From an uncultured Lachnospiraceae bacterium (GTDB taxonomy: Bacteria > Bacillota > Clostridia > Lachnospirales > Lachnospiraceae), in the NCBI GenBank assembly GCA_910589075.1, contig CAJUSK010000011.1, forward strand, positions 124,001-188,000: a DNA stretch of 64,000 nt, given 5' to 3'. A model generated the notes under the pieces. The model searched no databases, was not told where the DNA came from, and worked only from the letters and a program-made list of their open reading frames with translations. Position numbers and translations under genes: made by a program. Shown here one piece after another: positions 9,446 to 19,800 of this stretch (positions are counted from its first letter, which is position 1; every line of letters starts with the position of its first letter).

Positions 9446-11182
9446 ATGAAGAAGATAGCTTATAAGTTTATGGCAGTCATAGGAGTTCTGGTGGCAGTTT
9501 CCCTTGTATCCTTACAGATACTGAGCGCAAATATCAAAATTATCAATCAGGAAAGCGCAGAACTGTTCGGAAAGCAGGTTGGGGACCTGAATCTGATCCA
9601 GACAATCAACAGAGATTATGAGGAGATTTATCGTGTGACTCTTTGCCATGCCATGACCAATGCGGAATCTTCCATGCGGTCCTATGAGAAACAGATTGCA
9701 GTTAGCCGGGAAGAACTGTTGTCAAGCATGGAAGACTATAAAGCGGGGATTCACGACGAGGAGATCGGGCAGGCGTTCCAGGGCTTCGAGGATAAAATCA
9801 GTGCATTCCTGAATACGGTGGACAGTATTATTGCCAACAGTGCAGATGGAAAGAAAGATATGGCGATTATCTATATAAATAATACCCTGGGCGTGTCCGT
9901 CAGCAACCTGGAAAAATATATTACCCAGTTAAAGGATTATACACAGGAGGAGTTTCAGAAAGGCGAGGCAAAGCTGCTCCGCACTTCGGAAAACAGCAAC
10001 CGGATTATCCTGGCTGCTATGGGATTTATGATTGCTGCCATGGTGGTAGTGTACTTTATCGCCAATCTACTGATCGTCCGGCCGATCCATATGGCCACAA
10101 AGGAATTGCAGGCGATCATACAATCCATTCAGAGTCAAAATGCGGATTTGAGCAGACGGATTACGAAACGTTCCAATGACGAAACTTCGGTGTTGACGGC
10201 AGGAATCAATCAGTTTTTGGATATTCTGGAAAATCTGATCCGGAATATACGCAGCTCCAGCCGCCGTATATCAGACGAACAGCAGAATGTATACAACCTT
10301 GTGGAAAAAACCCAGGAAGACGCAGACGATACTTCCAGCACTATGGAGCAGTTGGCTGCCGGTATGGAAGAAGTCACCGCTACGGCCACCGTGCTGACCG
10401 ATCATGCAAGAGGAGCCAGGGAATCGGTACAGAATGTATCGGAGGAAGTTGGTGACAGCTTCCGTTATGCGGGTGAAATGCGTGAACGGGCGGAACAACT
10501 CAAGAAGCAGGCGGTGGAGAGCAAGCAGTATGCGGAAGAAGTCATCAGGCGGATTGACAAAGCGCTTGTACAGTCTGTGGAAGGCAGCCGTCAGATTAAA
10601 AATATAGCCGTTTTGACGGACGAAATACTGGGTATTGCAGCACAGACGAATCTGCTTGCACTGAACGCGTCCATTGAAGCGGCCAGGGCGGGAGACGCAG
10701 GCAAGGGATTTGCCGTGGTGGCTGATGAGATCCGGCAGTTGGCGGATAACAGCAAATCCACAGCCAACAATATTCAGCAGATTTCTCAGAGCGTTGTACA
10801 GGGTGTATCAGAATTATCAGAAAATGCATCCGAATTGCTCAGGTTTGTCAATGAGCGGGTTATGACTGATTATGATGAACTGGAAAATACCGGTGTGCAG
10901 TATTTACAGGATGCCACAAATGTAATGCGTATTATGGATAAAATTCAGGCGGGTACCAGTGTGATCCGTGAAACCATGGAGGAAATTGCAACGTCTAACG
11001 AAGGAATTTCCGAGACGGTTGATCAGAACGCTGTGGGAATTGGCAATGTGGCGCAGAATACCACAGAACTGGCGGCCAGCATGAAGAAGATCTATGCAAC
11101 CCTTCAGGAAGTTCAGCAGGTAGTGGATGAACTGACAAAACAGGCGGAAAGATTCCGCATTCAGGAAGACGCAGGAAGATGA
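9446..11182 (+). CDS. Methyl-accepting chemotaxis protein
   Basis: The 578-residue chemoreceptor has a first membrane segment near residues 7-24, an extracytoplasmic helical ligand domain to about 187, a second membrane segment near 188-208 (LAAMGFMIAAMVVVYFIANL), a HAMP domain, and the MCP signalling domain with the tip around AQTNLLALNASIEAARAG (residues about 398-415). It would pass ligand signals to CheA/CheW and the flagellar motor. The ligand is not predictable. ATG at 9446 follows GGGAGG; an upstream in-frame ATG lacks this. The REC-EAL gene starts 4 bp after its stop, suggesting one operon. Confidence 0.93.
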   Translation: MKKIAYKFMAVIGVLVAVSLVSLQILSANIKIINQESAELFGKQVGDLNLIQTINRDYEEIYRVTLCHAMTNAESSMRSYEKQIAVSREELLSSMEDYKAGIHDEEIGQAFQGFEDKISAFLNTVDSIIANSADGKKDMAIIYINNTLGVSVSNLEKYITQLKDYTQEEFQKGEAKLLRTSENSNRIILAAMGFMIAAMVVVYFIANLLIVRPIHMATKELQAIIQSIQSQNADLSRRITKRSNDETSVLTAGINQFLDILENLIRNIRSSSRRISDEQQNVYNLVEKTQEDADDTSSTMEQLAAGMEEVTATATVLTDHARGARESVQNVSEEVGDSFRYAGEMRERAEQLKKQAVESKQYAEEVIRRIDKALVQSVEGSRQIKNIAVLTDEILGIAAQTNLLALNASIEAARAGDAGKGFAVVADEIRQLADNSKSTANNIQQISQSVVQGVSELSENASELLRFVNERVMTDYDELENTGVQYLQDATNVMRIMDKIQAGTSVIRETMEEIATSNEGISETVDQNAVGIGNVAQNTTELAASMKKIYATLQEVQQVVDELTKQAERFRIQEDAGR

Positions 11183-11186
11183 CTGT

Positions 11187-13280
11187 ATGAAAGACTTGAG
11201 AGTGGTACTGCTCATATCTTCTTCCCAGGAAGACAGAAGTGCTGTGAAGCGGGTATGGAAAGATGACATGAAATATGAAATCCTGGAAGCGTCAAACGGC
11301 TGGGAGGCGCTGGAAATATTACATGACCGGCGGGATGTGGATATTATCTTTCTGGATATTATCCTGTCGGAAACGGATGGGCTGAATTTTTTGAGTCGTC
11401 TGAAAAAGAAGGGGGAATATGCACATATTCCCGTGGTGGTCAATACCAATCCAGGAAAAAATGTTCAGGTGGAGAAGGCGCTTCTGTTGGGGGCAGAGGA
11501 TTTTGTTTCAAAGCCCTATCGCCCGGAAGTATTGAAAAAACGGATTAACAATGTACTGAGCCGGAACCTGCAGGCGCGGGATATGCTGACCAACCTGTAT
11601 CCGTCACTGGCTTTTTACTACCAGACAAAGCGTATGCTGCTGCACAGCCCGGATACGTCATTTGTCATGTTGTACTTCAATATAAAAGGGTTTACCCTGA
11701 TTAATGATTTCTATGGGAATGAAAAAGGGGACGAAATCCTGTTGGAACTGGCGCAGGCAATGCGTGAATGGATCGGAGAGAGAGGGACTTATGGCAGAAT
11801 CATTGCGGATAACCTGGTCTGCTGTATCCCCTCTCTGTCCGGGGATGAAGAGATTCAACTGTACCGCTATGTGGAAGGGCGGATGGAAAATCTCCGCCAG
11901 ATCTATCACTTTAATCTGGGGTGTGGGATTTATAAAATTGATGATGTCCAGCTTCCGGTTTCTGTTATGTGTGACAGGGCTAAATTTTCCCTGACCAACT
12001 GCAGGGAAAACCGGGGAGAACATTACGCTTATTATGACGCGGCACTGGCGGAAAAGTATCGGAATGAACAGCACCTGGTTGCTGATATGGAACGTGCGCT
12101 CAGGGAGAGGCAGTTTTATATTATGCTGCATCCCATTTATGATGCGGCTACGGAAAGGCCGGTCAGCGCGGAAGCGCTGGTGCGCTGGAAACATCCAGAG
12201 CTTGGCACGATCAGCCCGGATGTGTTTGTCCCGCTATTTGAGCGGAACGGTTTTATTCGGCAGCTTGATTTATATGTATGGGAAGAAGTATGCAGCCTTC
12301 TGGCTGAGATGCGAAGTCAGGGAAGCAGGGTATGTCCTGTGTCTGTCAATGTATCCCGGATTGACTTATATGATCCGGGCGTTGGAGATGCCATTGAGGG
12401 AATGCTGGAAAAATACGGGCTGCCCAGAGAATTGCTGCGTTTGGAGATTACGGAAAGCGCTTATACGGAGAAGCCCCAGGAGATTATCGAACTGGTTTCC
12501 AAACTCCGTCAGCGAGGCTTTTTCATTTTGATGGATGATTTCGGCAGCGGTTATTCATCTCTAAATATGTTGAAAGAGATGGATATTGATACACTCAAGA
12601 TTGACATGATGTTTATGGAAGAGTTGTCTTCTTCCAAACGGGCGGGCAATATACTCATCAGCATTGTGCGCATGGCGAAACTGCTGAACATCAGTACCGT
12701 GGCAGAAGGCGTGGAAACGGCGGAGCAGTTGGAATTTGTTCGAAATGTGGGCTGTGACAAAATACAGGGATATTATTTTTCAAGGCCATTGAGAAAAGAA
12801 GAATATGCGAAGCTGATTGCAGAGGAAACACAAAATGATGATGTGAAGGTAGTATATAAAAAAGGCGTACTGTTGGTGGACGATGTGACGATGCTGCGCA
12901 AATCCCTGATACAGGCACTGGGAGATTCCTATCAGTATTATGAGGCGGCAGACGGAAAAGAGGCACTGGAAGTTCTGAAGGAATCTGTAAGCCGAATTGG
13001 CATCATTATCACAGATATTTTTATGCCGGTGATGGATGGGTTTGAACTGATCCGGGAATTAAAACAGAATTCGGTATATTCCCATATCCCCATTATTGTA
13101 ATAACGGCCAGCGAAGGCCGGGAGAATGAAATCAAAGCATTGCAGCTTGGAGCTGTGGATGTGGTGACAAAGCCCTATGATCCGGTCATTGTAAGCCATC
13201 GCGTCAGAAATGTTATGGAGATGTCAGAAACGGAATGGCTGCAGATGGAAATACAACTGATGCAGGACGGAGGGGAATAA
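11187..13280 (+). CDS. REC-GGDEF-EAL-REC protein, probable cyclic-di-GMP phosphodiesterase
   Basis: Four domains in 697 residues. The first receiver is at about 4-128, with phospho-acceptor Asp near 56. A GGDEF domain lies at about 150-285, with the active-site motif replaced by IADNLV, so cyclase activity is unlikely. An EAL domain lies at about 300-545: EALVRWKHP near 328, DDFGSGYSS, KIDMMFM, AEGVET. The second receiver is at about 555-685, with Asp near 609 in TDIFMP. The EAL motifs look intact, so it should hydrolyse cyclic-di-GMP under control of two phosphorylation inputs. It directly follows the chemoreceptor, linking signal sensing with the motile/sessile switch. No partner kinase is in the window. 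Confidence 0.9.
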   Translation: MKDLRVVLLISSSQEDRSAVKRVWKDDMKYEILEASNGWEALEILHDRRDVDIIFLDIILSETDGLNFLSRLKKKGEYAHIPVVVNTNPGKNVQVEKALLLGAEDFVSKPYRPEVLKKRINNVLSRNLQARDMLTNLYPSLAFYYQTKRMLLHSPDTSFVMLYFNIKGFTLINDFYGNEKGDEILLELAQAMREWIGERGTYGRIIADNLVCCIPSLSGDEEIQLYRYVEGRMENLRQIYHFNLGCGIYKIDDVQLPVSVMCDRAKFSLTNCRENRGEHYAYYDAALAEKYRNEQHLVADMERALRERQFYIMLHPIYDAATERPVSAEALVRWKHPELGTISPDVFVPLFERNGFIRQLDLYVWEEVCSLLAEMRSQGSRVCPVSVNVSRIDLYDPGVGDAIEGMLEKYGLPRELLRLEITESAYTEKPQEIIELVSKLRQRGFFILMDDFGSGYSSLNMLKEMDIDTLKIDMMFMEELSSSKRAGNILISIVRMAKLLNISTVAEGVETAEQLEFVRNVGCDKIQGYYFSRPLRKEEYAKLIAEETQNDDVKVVYKKGVLLVDDVTMLRKSLIQALGDSYQYYEAADGKEALEVLKESVSRIGIIITDIFMPVMDGFELIRELKQNSVYSHIPIIVITASEGRENEIKALQLGAVDVVTKPYDPVIVSHRVRNVMEMSETEWLQMEIQLMQDGGE

Positions 13281-13328
13281 CCGACGGCCTGTGGTTTAAT
13301 GCACACAGCCAAATGGTATACAGCCAAA

Positions 13329-13366
13329 CGCCCGTTTTTATGTATAAATGCGCATAAAAACGGGCG
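13329..13366. terminator. Possible bidirectional hairpin between convergent genes
   Basis: CGCCCGTTTTTATG (13329-13342), 10-nt loop, CATAAAAACGGGCG (13353-13366): 14 perfect pairs, with T and A runs inside the stem. It lies between the EAL gene and the alarmone synthetase, which converge. It may end transcription from both sides, although a clean T-run after the stem is missing. Confidence 0.5.
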
Positions 13367-13436
13367 TTGAAAGTTTGCAAAGCGTACTTTCTATTGTACA
13401 TGACACATGGAAAGCCCGCAAAGTGTTTCTATTGTT
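13366..13436. repeat. Dispersed palindromic repeat, two units, entering the alarmone synthetase 3' end
   Basis: The first unit is TTGAAAGTTTGCAAAGCGTA followed by CTTTCTATTGTACATGA. The second ends TTTCTATTGTTGC. The second unit overlaps the last codons and the stop (CAA TAG on the minus strand) of the gene at 13429. Confidence 0.6.
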
Positions 13437-14148
13437 GCTTTGCGGTTGTAAGTGCCGCTTTGGTAATGCGGTTGCGGATTTTTTCCATGCGCATATCCAG
13501 GGAAGAACTGATTTCCGCACATTCAATCAGTTCTTTGGCAAGCAGGCTGGCCTCCTCTGGCGGGATATTTTTCTTGTAACGAAGTTTATGTTCCAGACTG
13601 GCCCAGAAATCCATGGCGATGGTACGGAGCTGGACTTCCACCTTCATCTGTTTCTTCTCCGACTGGAGGAATATGGGGACTTCCACGATGAGATGCAGGC
13701 TGCGGTAGCCTCCCGGCTTTGGATTTTTGATATAATCTTTGATTTCTATTAAAGTAATGTCGTCCTGATTGAGCAGACAGTCAGCCAGCAGGTAAATATC
13801 GTCCTGAAAGGAACAGACAACACGGACGCCGGCAATATCCCGGATATTCTGTTCTATGGATTCCAGCGTCAGGGGGATATTTTTGCGGCGAACTTTTTTC
13901 AGAATGCTTTCCATAGATTTGACACGGACTTTGATGCTTTCGATGGGGTTTCTGTCATATTGCAGTGAAAACTGTTTGTTTAGGACGTTAAATTTGGTTT
14001 CGATTTCCATAATGGCACAGTGATAATTGGCCATCAGTGTGTCGATGGGCAGCATGTTTTCCTTCATAAAATCTAAAAATTCATCGGACATAAGGCTTTT
14101 GCGGATGAACTGATCCCGTGCCTGTCCAATATAATTTTCTATTCCCAT
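13429..14148 (-). CDS. Small alarmone synthetase (RelP/RelQ-type GTP pyrophosphokinase)
   Basis: The 239-residue protein has only the RelA/SpoT synthetase domain, with no hydrolase or TGS/ACT parts. Motifs: RVKSMESILKK, IRDIAGVRVVCSFQDDIY, GGYRSLHLIVEVP and VEVQLRTIAMDFWASLEHK. Such enzymes transfer pyrophosphate from ATP to GTP/GDP to make (p)ppGpp under stress. Translation would start at the minus-strand ATG at 14148, after GGAGGAAAAA. Its last residues AKQQ-stop fall inside a dispersed repeat unit, so the C-terminus may have been set by repeat insertion. Whether it is RelP or RelQ cannot be said without alignment. Confidence 0.9.
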   Translation of the reverse strand: MGIENYIGQARDQFIRKSLMSDEFLDFMKENMLPIDTLMANYHCAIMEIETKFNVLNKQFSLQYDRNPIESIKVRVKSMESILKKVRRKNIPLTLESIEQNIRDIAGVRVVCSFQDDIYLLADCLLNQDDITLIEIKDYIKNPKPGGYRSLHLIVEVPIFLQSEKKQMKVEVQLRTIAMDFWASLEHKLRYKKNIPPEEASLLAKELIECAEISSSLDMRMEKIRNRITKAALTTAKQQ

Positions 14149-14342
14149 ATTTTTTCCTCCGGTGTATCTGATACTGGCCTCTTTTTTGCAGATGCCGGAT
14201 TTATTTTAGCATAATCTGGCAGTCATGCAAGAAGCCTGGGAGATATTTAAGAAAAATATAATAGGTATAAAAAACCTTCCTTTACAAATAATAGTATCAC
14301 AAAGTTTCGAAAGAAAGATGCAGACGATGGAGGAAAATCAAT

Positions 14343-14888
14343 ATGAAAGCAACAGGAATTGTTCGTAGGATAGATGATCTTGGAAGAATTGTGATACCTA
14401 AGGAAATCAGAAGGACTTTACGAATCCGGGAGAGCGACCCGCTGGAAATCTTTACCGACAGAGAAGGAGAAATTATATTAAAGAAATATTCGCCCATTGG
14501 GGAGATGAATACCTTTGCAAAGCAGTATGCGGAAAGTCTGGCACAGGTGTCGGGGCATACGGCCATTATCGCCGACCGCGATCAGTTTATTGCGGCTTCC
14601 GGCGGCTATAAAAATGCAGTTGGAAAATCTATCAGCAGAGACCTGGAAGAAAAGCTGGATAAAAGAGAAACCTTCCTGGCTTCCAGAGGGGAGAGGAGCT
14701 TTATCCAGATTTTTGATGAAATTGACGGAGAGTATATACATGAAGCGGTGGGTGTCATCATCTGTGAAGGAGACGTAATCGGTGCTGTTATCCTGCTGGA
14801 TGATGACAACCGGAGTAAGATGGGGGAAGTGGAGAAAAAGCTGATTCTATCCGCCGCCGCCTTCCTGGGCAGACAGATGCAGGCATAG
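14343..14888 (+). CDS. spoVT: Stage V sporulation protein T
   Basis: The 181-residue regulator has an AbrB-type swapped-hairpin DNA-binding domain at residues 1-51 (MKATGIVRRIDDLGRIVIPK) and a GAF-like C-terminal domain. In Bacillus it is a forespore regulator acting on sigma-G genes; in Clostridia it is needed for spore maturation. GGAGGAAAA precedes the start. It converges with pncB, leaving only 9 bp between stop codons. I could not identify a convincing sigma-F/sigma-G promoter in 14149-14342. Confidence 0.95.
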   Translation: MKATGIVRRIDDLGRIVIPKEIRRTLRIRESDPLEIFTDREGEIILKKYSPIGEMNTFAKQYAESLAQVSGHTAIIADRDQFIAASGGYKNAVGKSISRDLEEKLDKRETFLASRGERSFIQIFDEIDGEYIHEAVGVIICEGDVIGAVILLDDDNRSKMGEVEKKLILSAAAFLGRQMQA

Positions 14889-14897
14889 GAGGGGAAT

Positions 14898-16364
14898 TTA
14901 CTCATTCCCCTCTTGCCGGCTCATTTGGTTCAGCAAGTCTATTTTCATATCATATAATTTTTGGGAGAGATCCACATAGACTGCGTGCGGATTGACAAGG
15001 CGCCTTGTTTCGTCCCAAAGGGTATCCAGTTCTTTACGGCAGTACTCACGTATGTCCATGGTTTTAGGTGTTTCATAGATGCATTCGCCGTCTTTGAAAA
15101 TGGGCAGCATCATTTCGCGCATGGTATAGGTGCCCGGAGCCAGACGGGTTTTTTTCCAGGGCGCGTGGGGGTCGAAGAGCAGCAGGGGCTTATCTTCCGA
15201 CCAGGTCTCGTCCACAAGGCAGATCAGATCCGCTTTGATCTTTCCGCTGTTTTTTTCATAGATGCGGTAAATGGTTTTATTGCCGGGGTTTGTAATTTTT
15301 TCTGTATTTTCAGACAGTTTGATCTTGGGTATGAAATTGCCGTCGGCATCCATAATGGCAGCCAGTTTGTATACGCCGCCAAAAGAGGGGCAGTCTTTGG
15401 ACGTAATCAGATTTGTTCCCACACCCCAGGAAGTGATAGCTGCGCCCTGGGCTTTCAGACTGTCTATCAGGTATTCATCCAAATCATTGGAGGCGGAGAT
15501 AACAGCATCCGGGAAACCGGCTTCGTCCAGCATTTTACGGGCTTTTTTGGAAAGGTAGGCCAGATCACCGCTATCCAGGCGGATGCCATAATAGGTCAGT
15601 GGAATACCCTGCTCCCGCATTTCGCGGAACACACGGATGGCATTGGGAACACCGGATTTGAGCGTATCATACGTGTCTGCCAGCAAAATGCAGGCTGACG
15701 GGTATAAGTCCGCATAGGTTTTGAATGCTGTATATTCATCCGGAAAACTCATAATCCAACTGTGGGCGTGAGTGCCCTTGACGGGGATGTCAAAAAGCTG
15801 TCCGGCCAGCACATTGCTTGTACCGATACAGCCGCCGATGACTGCGGCTCTGGCGCCATAGATTCCCGCATCCGGCCCCTGTGCGCGGCGCAGGCCGAAT
15901 TCCATAATACCGTCTCCATGGGCTGCATGGCAGACACGGGATGCCTTGGTGGCAATCAGGCACTGATGATTTAAAATCGTCAAAACGGCTGTCTCAATTA
16001 ACTGTGCCTGCATAATCGGCGCAATGACCTTGAGCAATGGTTCTCTGGGAAAGATAATGCTGCCTTCGGGAATCGCATAGATATCGCCTGTAAAACGGAA
16101 GGTGGCCAGATATTCCAGAAAATCTTCGTCGAAAATACCCAGGCTGGCCAGATAGTCAATATCCTGACTGGAAAAGTGGAGATTTTTGATATAGTTGATC
16201 ACCTGTTCCAGACCTGCAGAAATGGCGTAACCGCCGGCGTGGGGATTGCTGCGGTAAAATACGTCAAAAATAACGGTTTCGTTCTGGTCTTTGTGTTTAA
16301 AATACCCTTGCATCATTGTCAGTTCATACAAATCAGTCATCAGGGTAAGATTTTGTCTGTCCAT
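14898..16364 (-). CDS. pncB: Nicotinate phosphoribosyltransferase
   Basis: The 488-residue enzyme joins nicotinate and PRPP to nicotinate mononucleotide, the NAD salvage entry point. It opens MDRQNLTLMTDLYELTMMQG, the classic N-terminus, and contains HAHSWIMSFPDEYTAF and IRLDSGDLAYLSKKAR. The minus-strand ATG at 16364 follows AGGAGGCGTATT. An in-frame extension of 28 codons upstream exists but lies in repeat-like sequence and has no ribosome site, so I reject it. It diverges from the ileS leader. Confidence 0.94.
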   Translation of the reverse strand: MDRQNLTLMTDLYELTMMQGYFKHKDQNETVIFDVFYRSNPHAGGYAISAGLEQVINYIKNLHFSSQDIDYLASLGIFDEDFLEYLATFRFTGDIYAIPEGSIIFPREPLLKVIAPIMQAQLIETAVLTILNHQCLIATKASRVCHAAHGDGIMEFGLRRAQGPDAGIYGARAAVIGGCIGTSNVLAGQLFDIPVKGTHAHSWIMSFPDEYTAFKTYADLYPSACILLADTYDTLKSGVPNAIRVFREMREQGIPLTYYGIRLDSGDLAYLSKKARKMLDEAGFPDAVISASNDLDEYLIDSLKAQGAAITSWGVGTNLITSKDCPSFGGVYKLAAIMDADGNFIPKIKLSENTEKITNPGNKTIYRIYEKNSGKIKADLICLVDETWSEDKPLLLFDPHAPWKKTRLAPGTYTMREMMLPIFKDGECIYETPKTMDIREYCRKELDTLWDETRRLVNPHAVYVDLSQKLYDMKIDLLNQMSRQEGNE

Positions 16365-16380
16365 AATACGCCTCCTGTTC

Positions 16381-16450
16381 ATAGACATGTTGCGCCTCTG
16401 CGCATTTACAAACAATCGTATACCGCTCTGAGCGTTTACCATTGCCATGA
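16381..16450. repeat. Diverged copy of the dispersed palindromic repeat
   Basis: The unit ACAATCGTATACCGCTCTGA followed by GCGTTTACCATTGCCATGA resembles the second unit at 1990-2028 (ACAATCGTAAAC...ATTGTTTAC). A short palindrome GCGCCTCTGCGC is adjacent. It lies just upstream of pncB. Confidence 0.4.
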
Positions 16451-16530
16451 ATAAAAATTCTTATCTCTCATAATAGAAGAATACCGGGCAGAAATCAATG
16501 GTCTCTTATAATTTCTTTTCCATAAAACTC

Positions 16531-16560
16531 TTGACAAGTTCAAAATCCCCATTTTATAAT
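16531..16560 (+). promoter_or_regulatory. Sigma-A promoter for the ileS leader
   Basis: Perfect TTGACA (16531-16536), 18-bp spacer and TATAAT (16555-16560) just before the T-box RNA. Confidence 0.85.
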
Positions 16561-16567
16561 AACTCAC

Positions 16568-16835
16568 GAGAGAGACGATGACGAAGACAGTAAGTTTTTT
16601 CCGAACATGACAGCGAGCCGGAGAGGGTGCAAGCCCGGTATCAGTAGGAGATGACCGAATATCACTTTCGAGTCCCGCTGTGGAAATGCGGATGCAGAGT
16701 AAATGGCGGCGGATTTCCTCCGTTATGGGAAGCCATATGAACCGATTCCCGGGTAGGGTAGGGGAGAGGGAGTATGCGTAACGGGTGGTAACACGGAACT
16801 TTTATCCCTGTCCTATTACGGACAGGGATTTTTGC
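16568..16835 (+). promoter_or_regulatory. T-box leader controlling ileS
   Basis: A tRNA-sensing leader of about 270 nt. Stem I parts are recognisable (GATGACGAAGACAGTAAG near its base, GAGCCGGAGAGGGTGCAAGC in the distal part). ATC at 16661-16663 sits where the specifier codon is expected, matching tRNA-Ile. The antiterminator element GGGTGGTAACACGG lies at about 16782-16795. The alternative terminator is ATCCCTGTCC (16804-16813) pairing with GGACAGGGAT (16820-16829), followed by T-rich sequence. Uncharged tRNA-Ile should allow read-through into ileS. Specifier placement is by eye. Confidence 0.9.
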
Positions 16836-16872
16836 TTTTCAGGAAGAACAGTATGATGCAGGAGGAAAAAGA

Positions 16873-19800
16873 ATGTACCAAAAAGTATCAACCGATTTGA
16901 ACTTTGTGGACAGAGAAAAAGAAATCGAAAAATTCTGGCGGGACAATGACATTTTCAGAAAAAGTATGGAGAGCCGCAAAGAGGGCCAGACCTATACCTT
17001 TTATGACGGACCGCCGACAGCCAATGGGAAACCCCATATCGGCCATGTCCTGACCAGGGTTATCAAGGATATGATACCCAGATACCGTACCATGAAGGGA
17101 TATATGGTGCCCCGTAAGGCCGGATGGGATACCCACGGACTGCCGGTGGAGCTGGAAGTGGAAAAGCTGCTGGGTCTGGATGGAAAAGAACAGATTGAAG
17201 AATATGGTCTGGATCCGTTTATTTCCAAATGTAAGGAGAGCGTATGGAAATATAAGGGAATGTGGGAAGACTTTTCACAGACCGTGGGCTTTTGGGCGGA
17301 TATGGACGATCCGTATGTCACCTATCACGATGATTATATTGAATCCGAATGGTGGGCGCTGAAGGAAATCTGGAACCGAGGATTTTTGTACAAAGGGTTC
17401 AAAATTGTACCTTACTGCCCCAGATGCGGGACGCCCCTTTCCTCCCACGAGGTGGCGCAGGGGTATCGGGCTGTAAAAGAACGTTCCGCAGTGGTGCGGT
17501 TTAAGGCTGTGGGAGAAGATGCATATTTCCTTGCATGGACCACCACACCCTGGACACTGCCTTCCAACCTGGGGCTCTGCGTTAACCCGGATGAAACGTA
17601 TGCAAAGGTAAAGGCCGCAGACGGTTATACCTATTACATGGCACAGGCATTGCTGGATCGGACATTGGGAAAACTGGCGGATGGAGAGAAGGGAACCTGC
17701 GCCTATGAAATCCTGGAAACGTACAGCGGTAAAGATCTGGAATATAAAGCCTATGAGCCTTTGTTTGCCTGCACCGGTGAAGCGGTGGCGAAGCAGAGCA
17801 AAAAGGCACACTATGTAACATGTGACAGTTATGTCACAATGACGGATGGTACAGGTATCGTACACATTGCGCCCGCATTTGGTGAGGATGACGCCCAGGT
17901 ATGCCGGAAGTATGATATGCCTTTTGTACAGTTCGTGGACGGAAAAGGCAATATGACACAGGAGACGCCCTACGGCGGCCTGTTTGTAAAGGATGCGGAC
18001 CCGGTGATTCTGAAAGACTTGGATCATGAAGGAAAGCTGTTTGACGCGCCGAAATTTGAGCATGATTATCCGTTCTGCTGGCGATGTGACACGCCGCTGA
18101 TTTATTATGCAAGAGAATCCTGGTTTATTAAAATGACTGCGGTAAAAGAGGATTTGATTCGCAATAACAATACCATCCACTGGATTCCGGAGTCCATTGG
18201 GAAAGGCCGTTTCGGAGACTGGCTGGAGAATATTCAGGATTGGGGAATCTCCCGTAACCGGTACTGGGGTACGCCTCTGAACGTCTGGGAATGCGGATGC
18301 GGCCATATGCATGCCATCGGAAGCCGCAGGGAACTGGAACAGATGAGCGGCAATCCGGCGGCCCGCACGGTGGAACTGCACAGACCGTATATTGACGAGA
18401 TTACCGTGAAGTGCCCAAAATGCGGCGGAGAGATGCACCGTGTGCCGGAAGTGATTGACTGCTGGTTTGACTCCGGCGCCATGCCTTTCGCGCAGCATCA
18501 TTATCCCTTTGAAAATAAGGAGCTGTTTGAAGCGCAGTTCCCGGCGCAGTTTATTTCGGAGGCAGTGGATCAGACGAGGGGATGGTTCTATTCCCTGCTG
18601 GCAGAATCTACCCTGCTGTTCAACCGTGCCCCCTATGAAAATGTGATTGTCCTGGGACATGTACAGGATGAGAACGGCCAGAAGATGAGCAAATCCAAAG
18701 GCAATGCGGTAGATCCGTTTGATGCACTGGCGCAGTATGGTGCGGATGCCATCCGCTGGTATTTCTATGTGAATTCGGCGCCCTGGCTGCCCAACCGTTT
18801 TCACGGGAAAGCAGTGATGGAGGGACAGCGCAAATTTATGGGTACGCTGTGGAACACATATGCGTTCTTTGTGTTGTATGCCAATATTGATGCCTTTGAT
18901 GCGACGGCCCATACGCTGGAATATGAAAAACTGTCCGTTATGGACCGGTGGCTTCTGTCCAAACTGAACACCCTCGTAAAAGAAGTGGACGCAGACCTGG
19001 ATCAGTACCGTATTCCGGAAGCAGCCAGGGCGTTGCAGGAATTTGTGGATGAGATGAGCAACTGGTATGTGAGACGGGGCCGGGAACGGTTCTGGGCGAA
19101 AGGCATGGAGCAGGATAAAATCAATGCCTATATGACCCTGTATACGGCACTGGTAACGGTTTCCAAAGCGGCTGCGCCCATGATTCCCTTTATGACAGAG
19201 CAGATCTATCAGAACCTTGTAAAAAGTGTGGATCAGAACGCGCCGGAGAGTATTCACCTGTGCGACTTCCCTCTGGCGGATGAAAAGATGATTGACCGGG
19301 AACTGGAGGAGAATATGGAAGGCGTTCTGGAAACAGTGGTTCTGGGACGTGCAGCCAGAAATACGGCCAATATTAAAAACCGCCAGCCCATTGGCAGGAT
19401 GTATGTCAAGGCAGATCACATACTGCATGATTTCTACAGGGAAATCATTGCGGATGAGTTAAATGTAAAAGAAGTGATCTATTCCCAGGATGTAAGGGAC
19501 TTCACCACCTACACCTTCAAACCGCAGTTAAAGACACTGGGCAGACGTTTTGGAAAACAACTGGGCGCTTTGAAGGAACTTCTGGCAGGACTGGACGGCA
19601 ACAGGGCCATGGATGAGATCAACGAAAAAGGCAGCCTGACAGTTACGATAGAAGGCAGGGAAGAAGTACTGGAGCGGGATGATCTGCTCATTGAAGCCGC
19701 ACAGTTGGAAGGCTTTGTATCCGAAAGCTATGGCGGCGTTACAGTGGTATTGGATACCACACTGTCAGAAGAACTGATTGAAGAAGGGTTTGTATATGAG

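Noticed and set aside
16365..16448. 28-codon N-terminal extension of pncB
   Set aside because: The extension overlaps a repeat-like palindrome and the AGGAGG site supports the shorter start.
17275..19428. Very long minus-strand open frame opposite ileS (717 codons)
   Set aside because: Shadow of a highly biased coding sequence; amino-acid content is His/Phe/Arg-rich noise with no domain.
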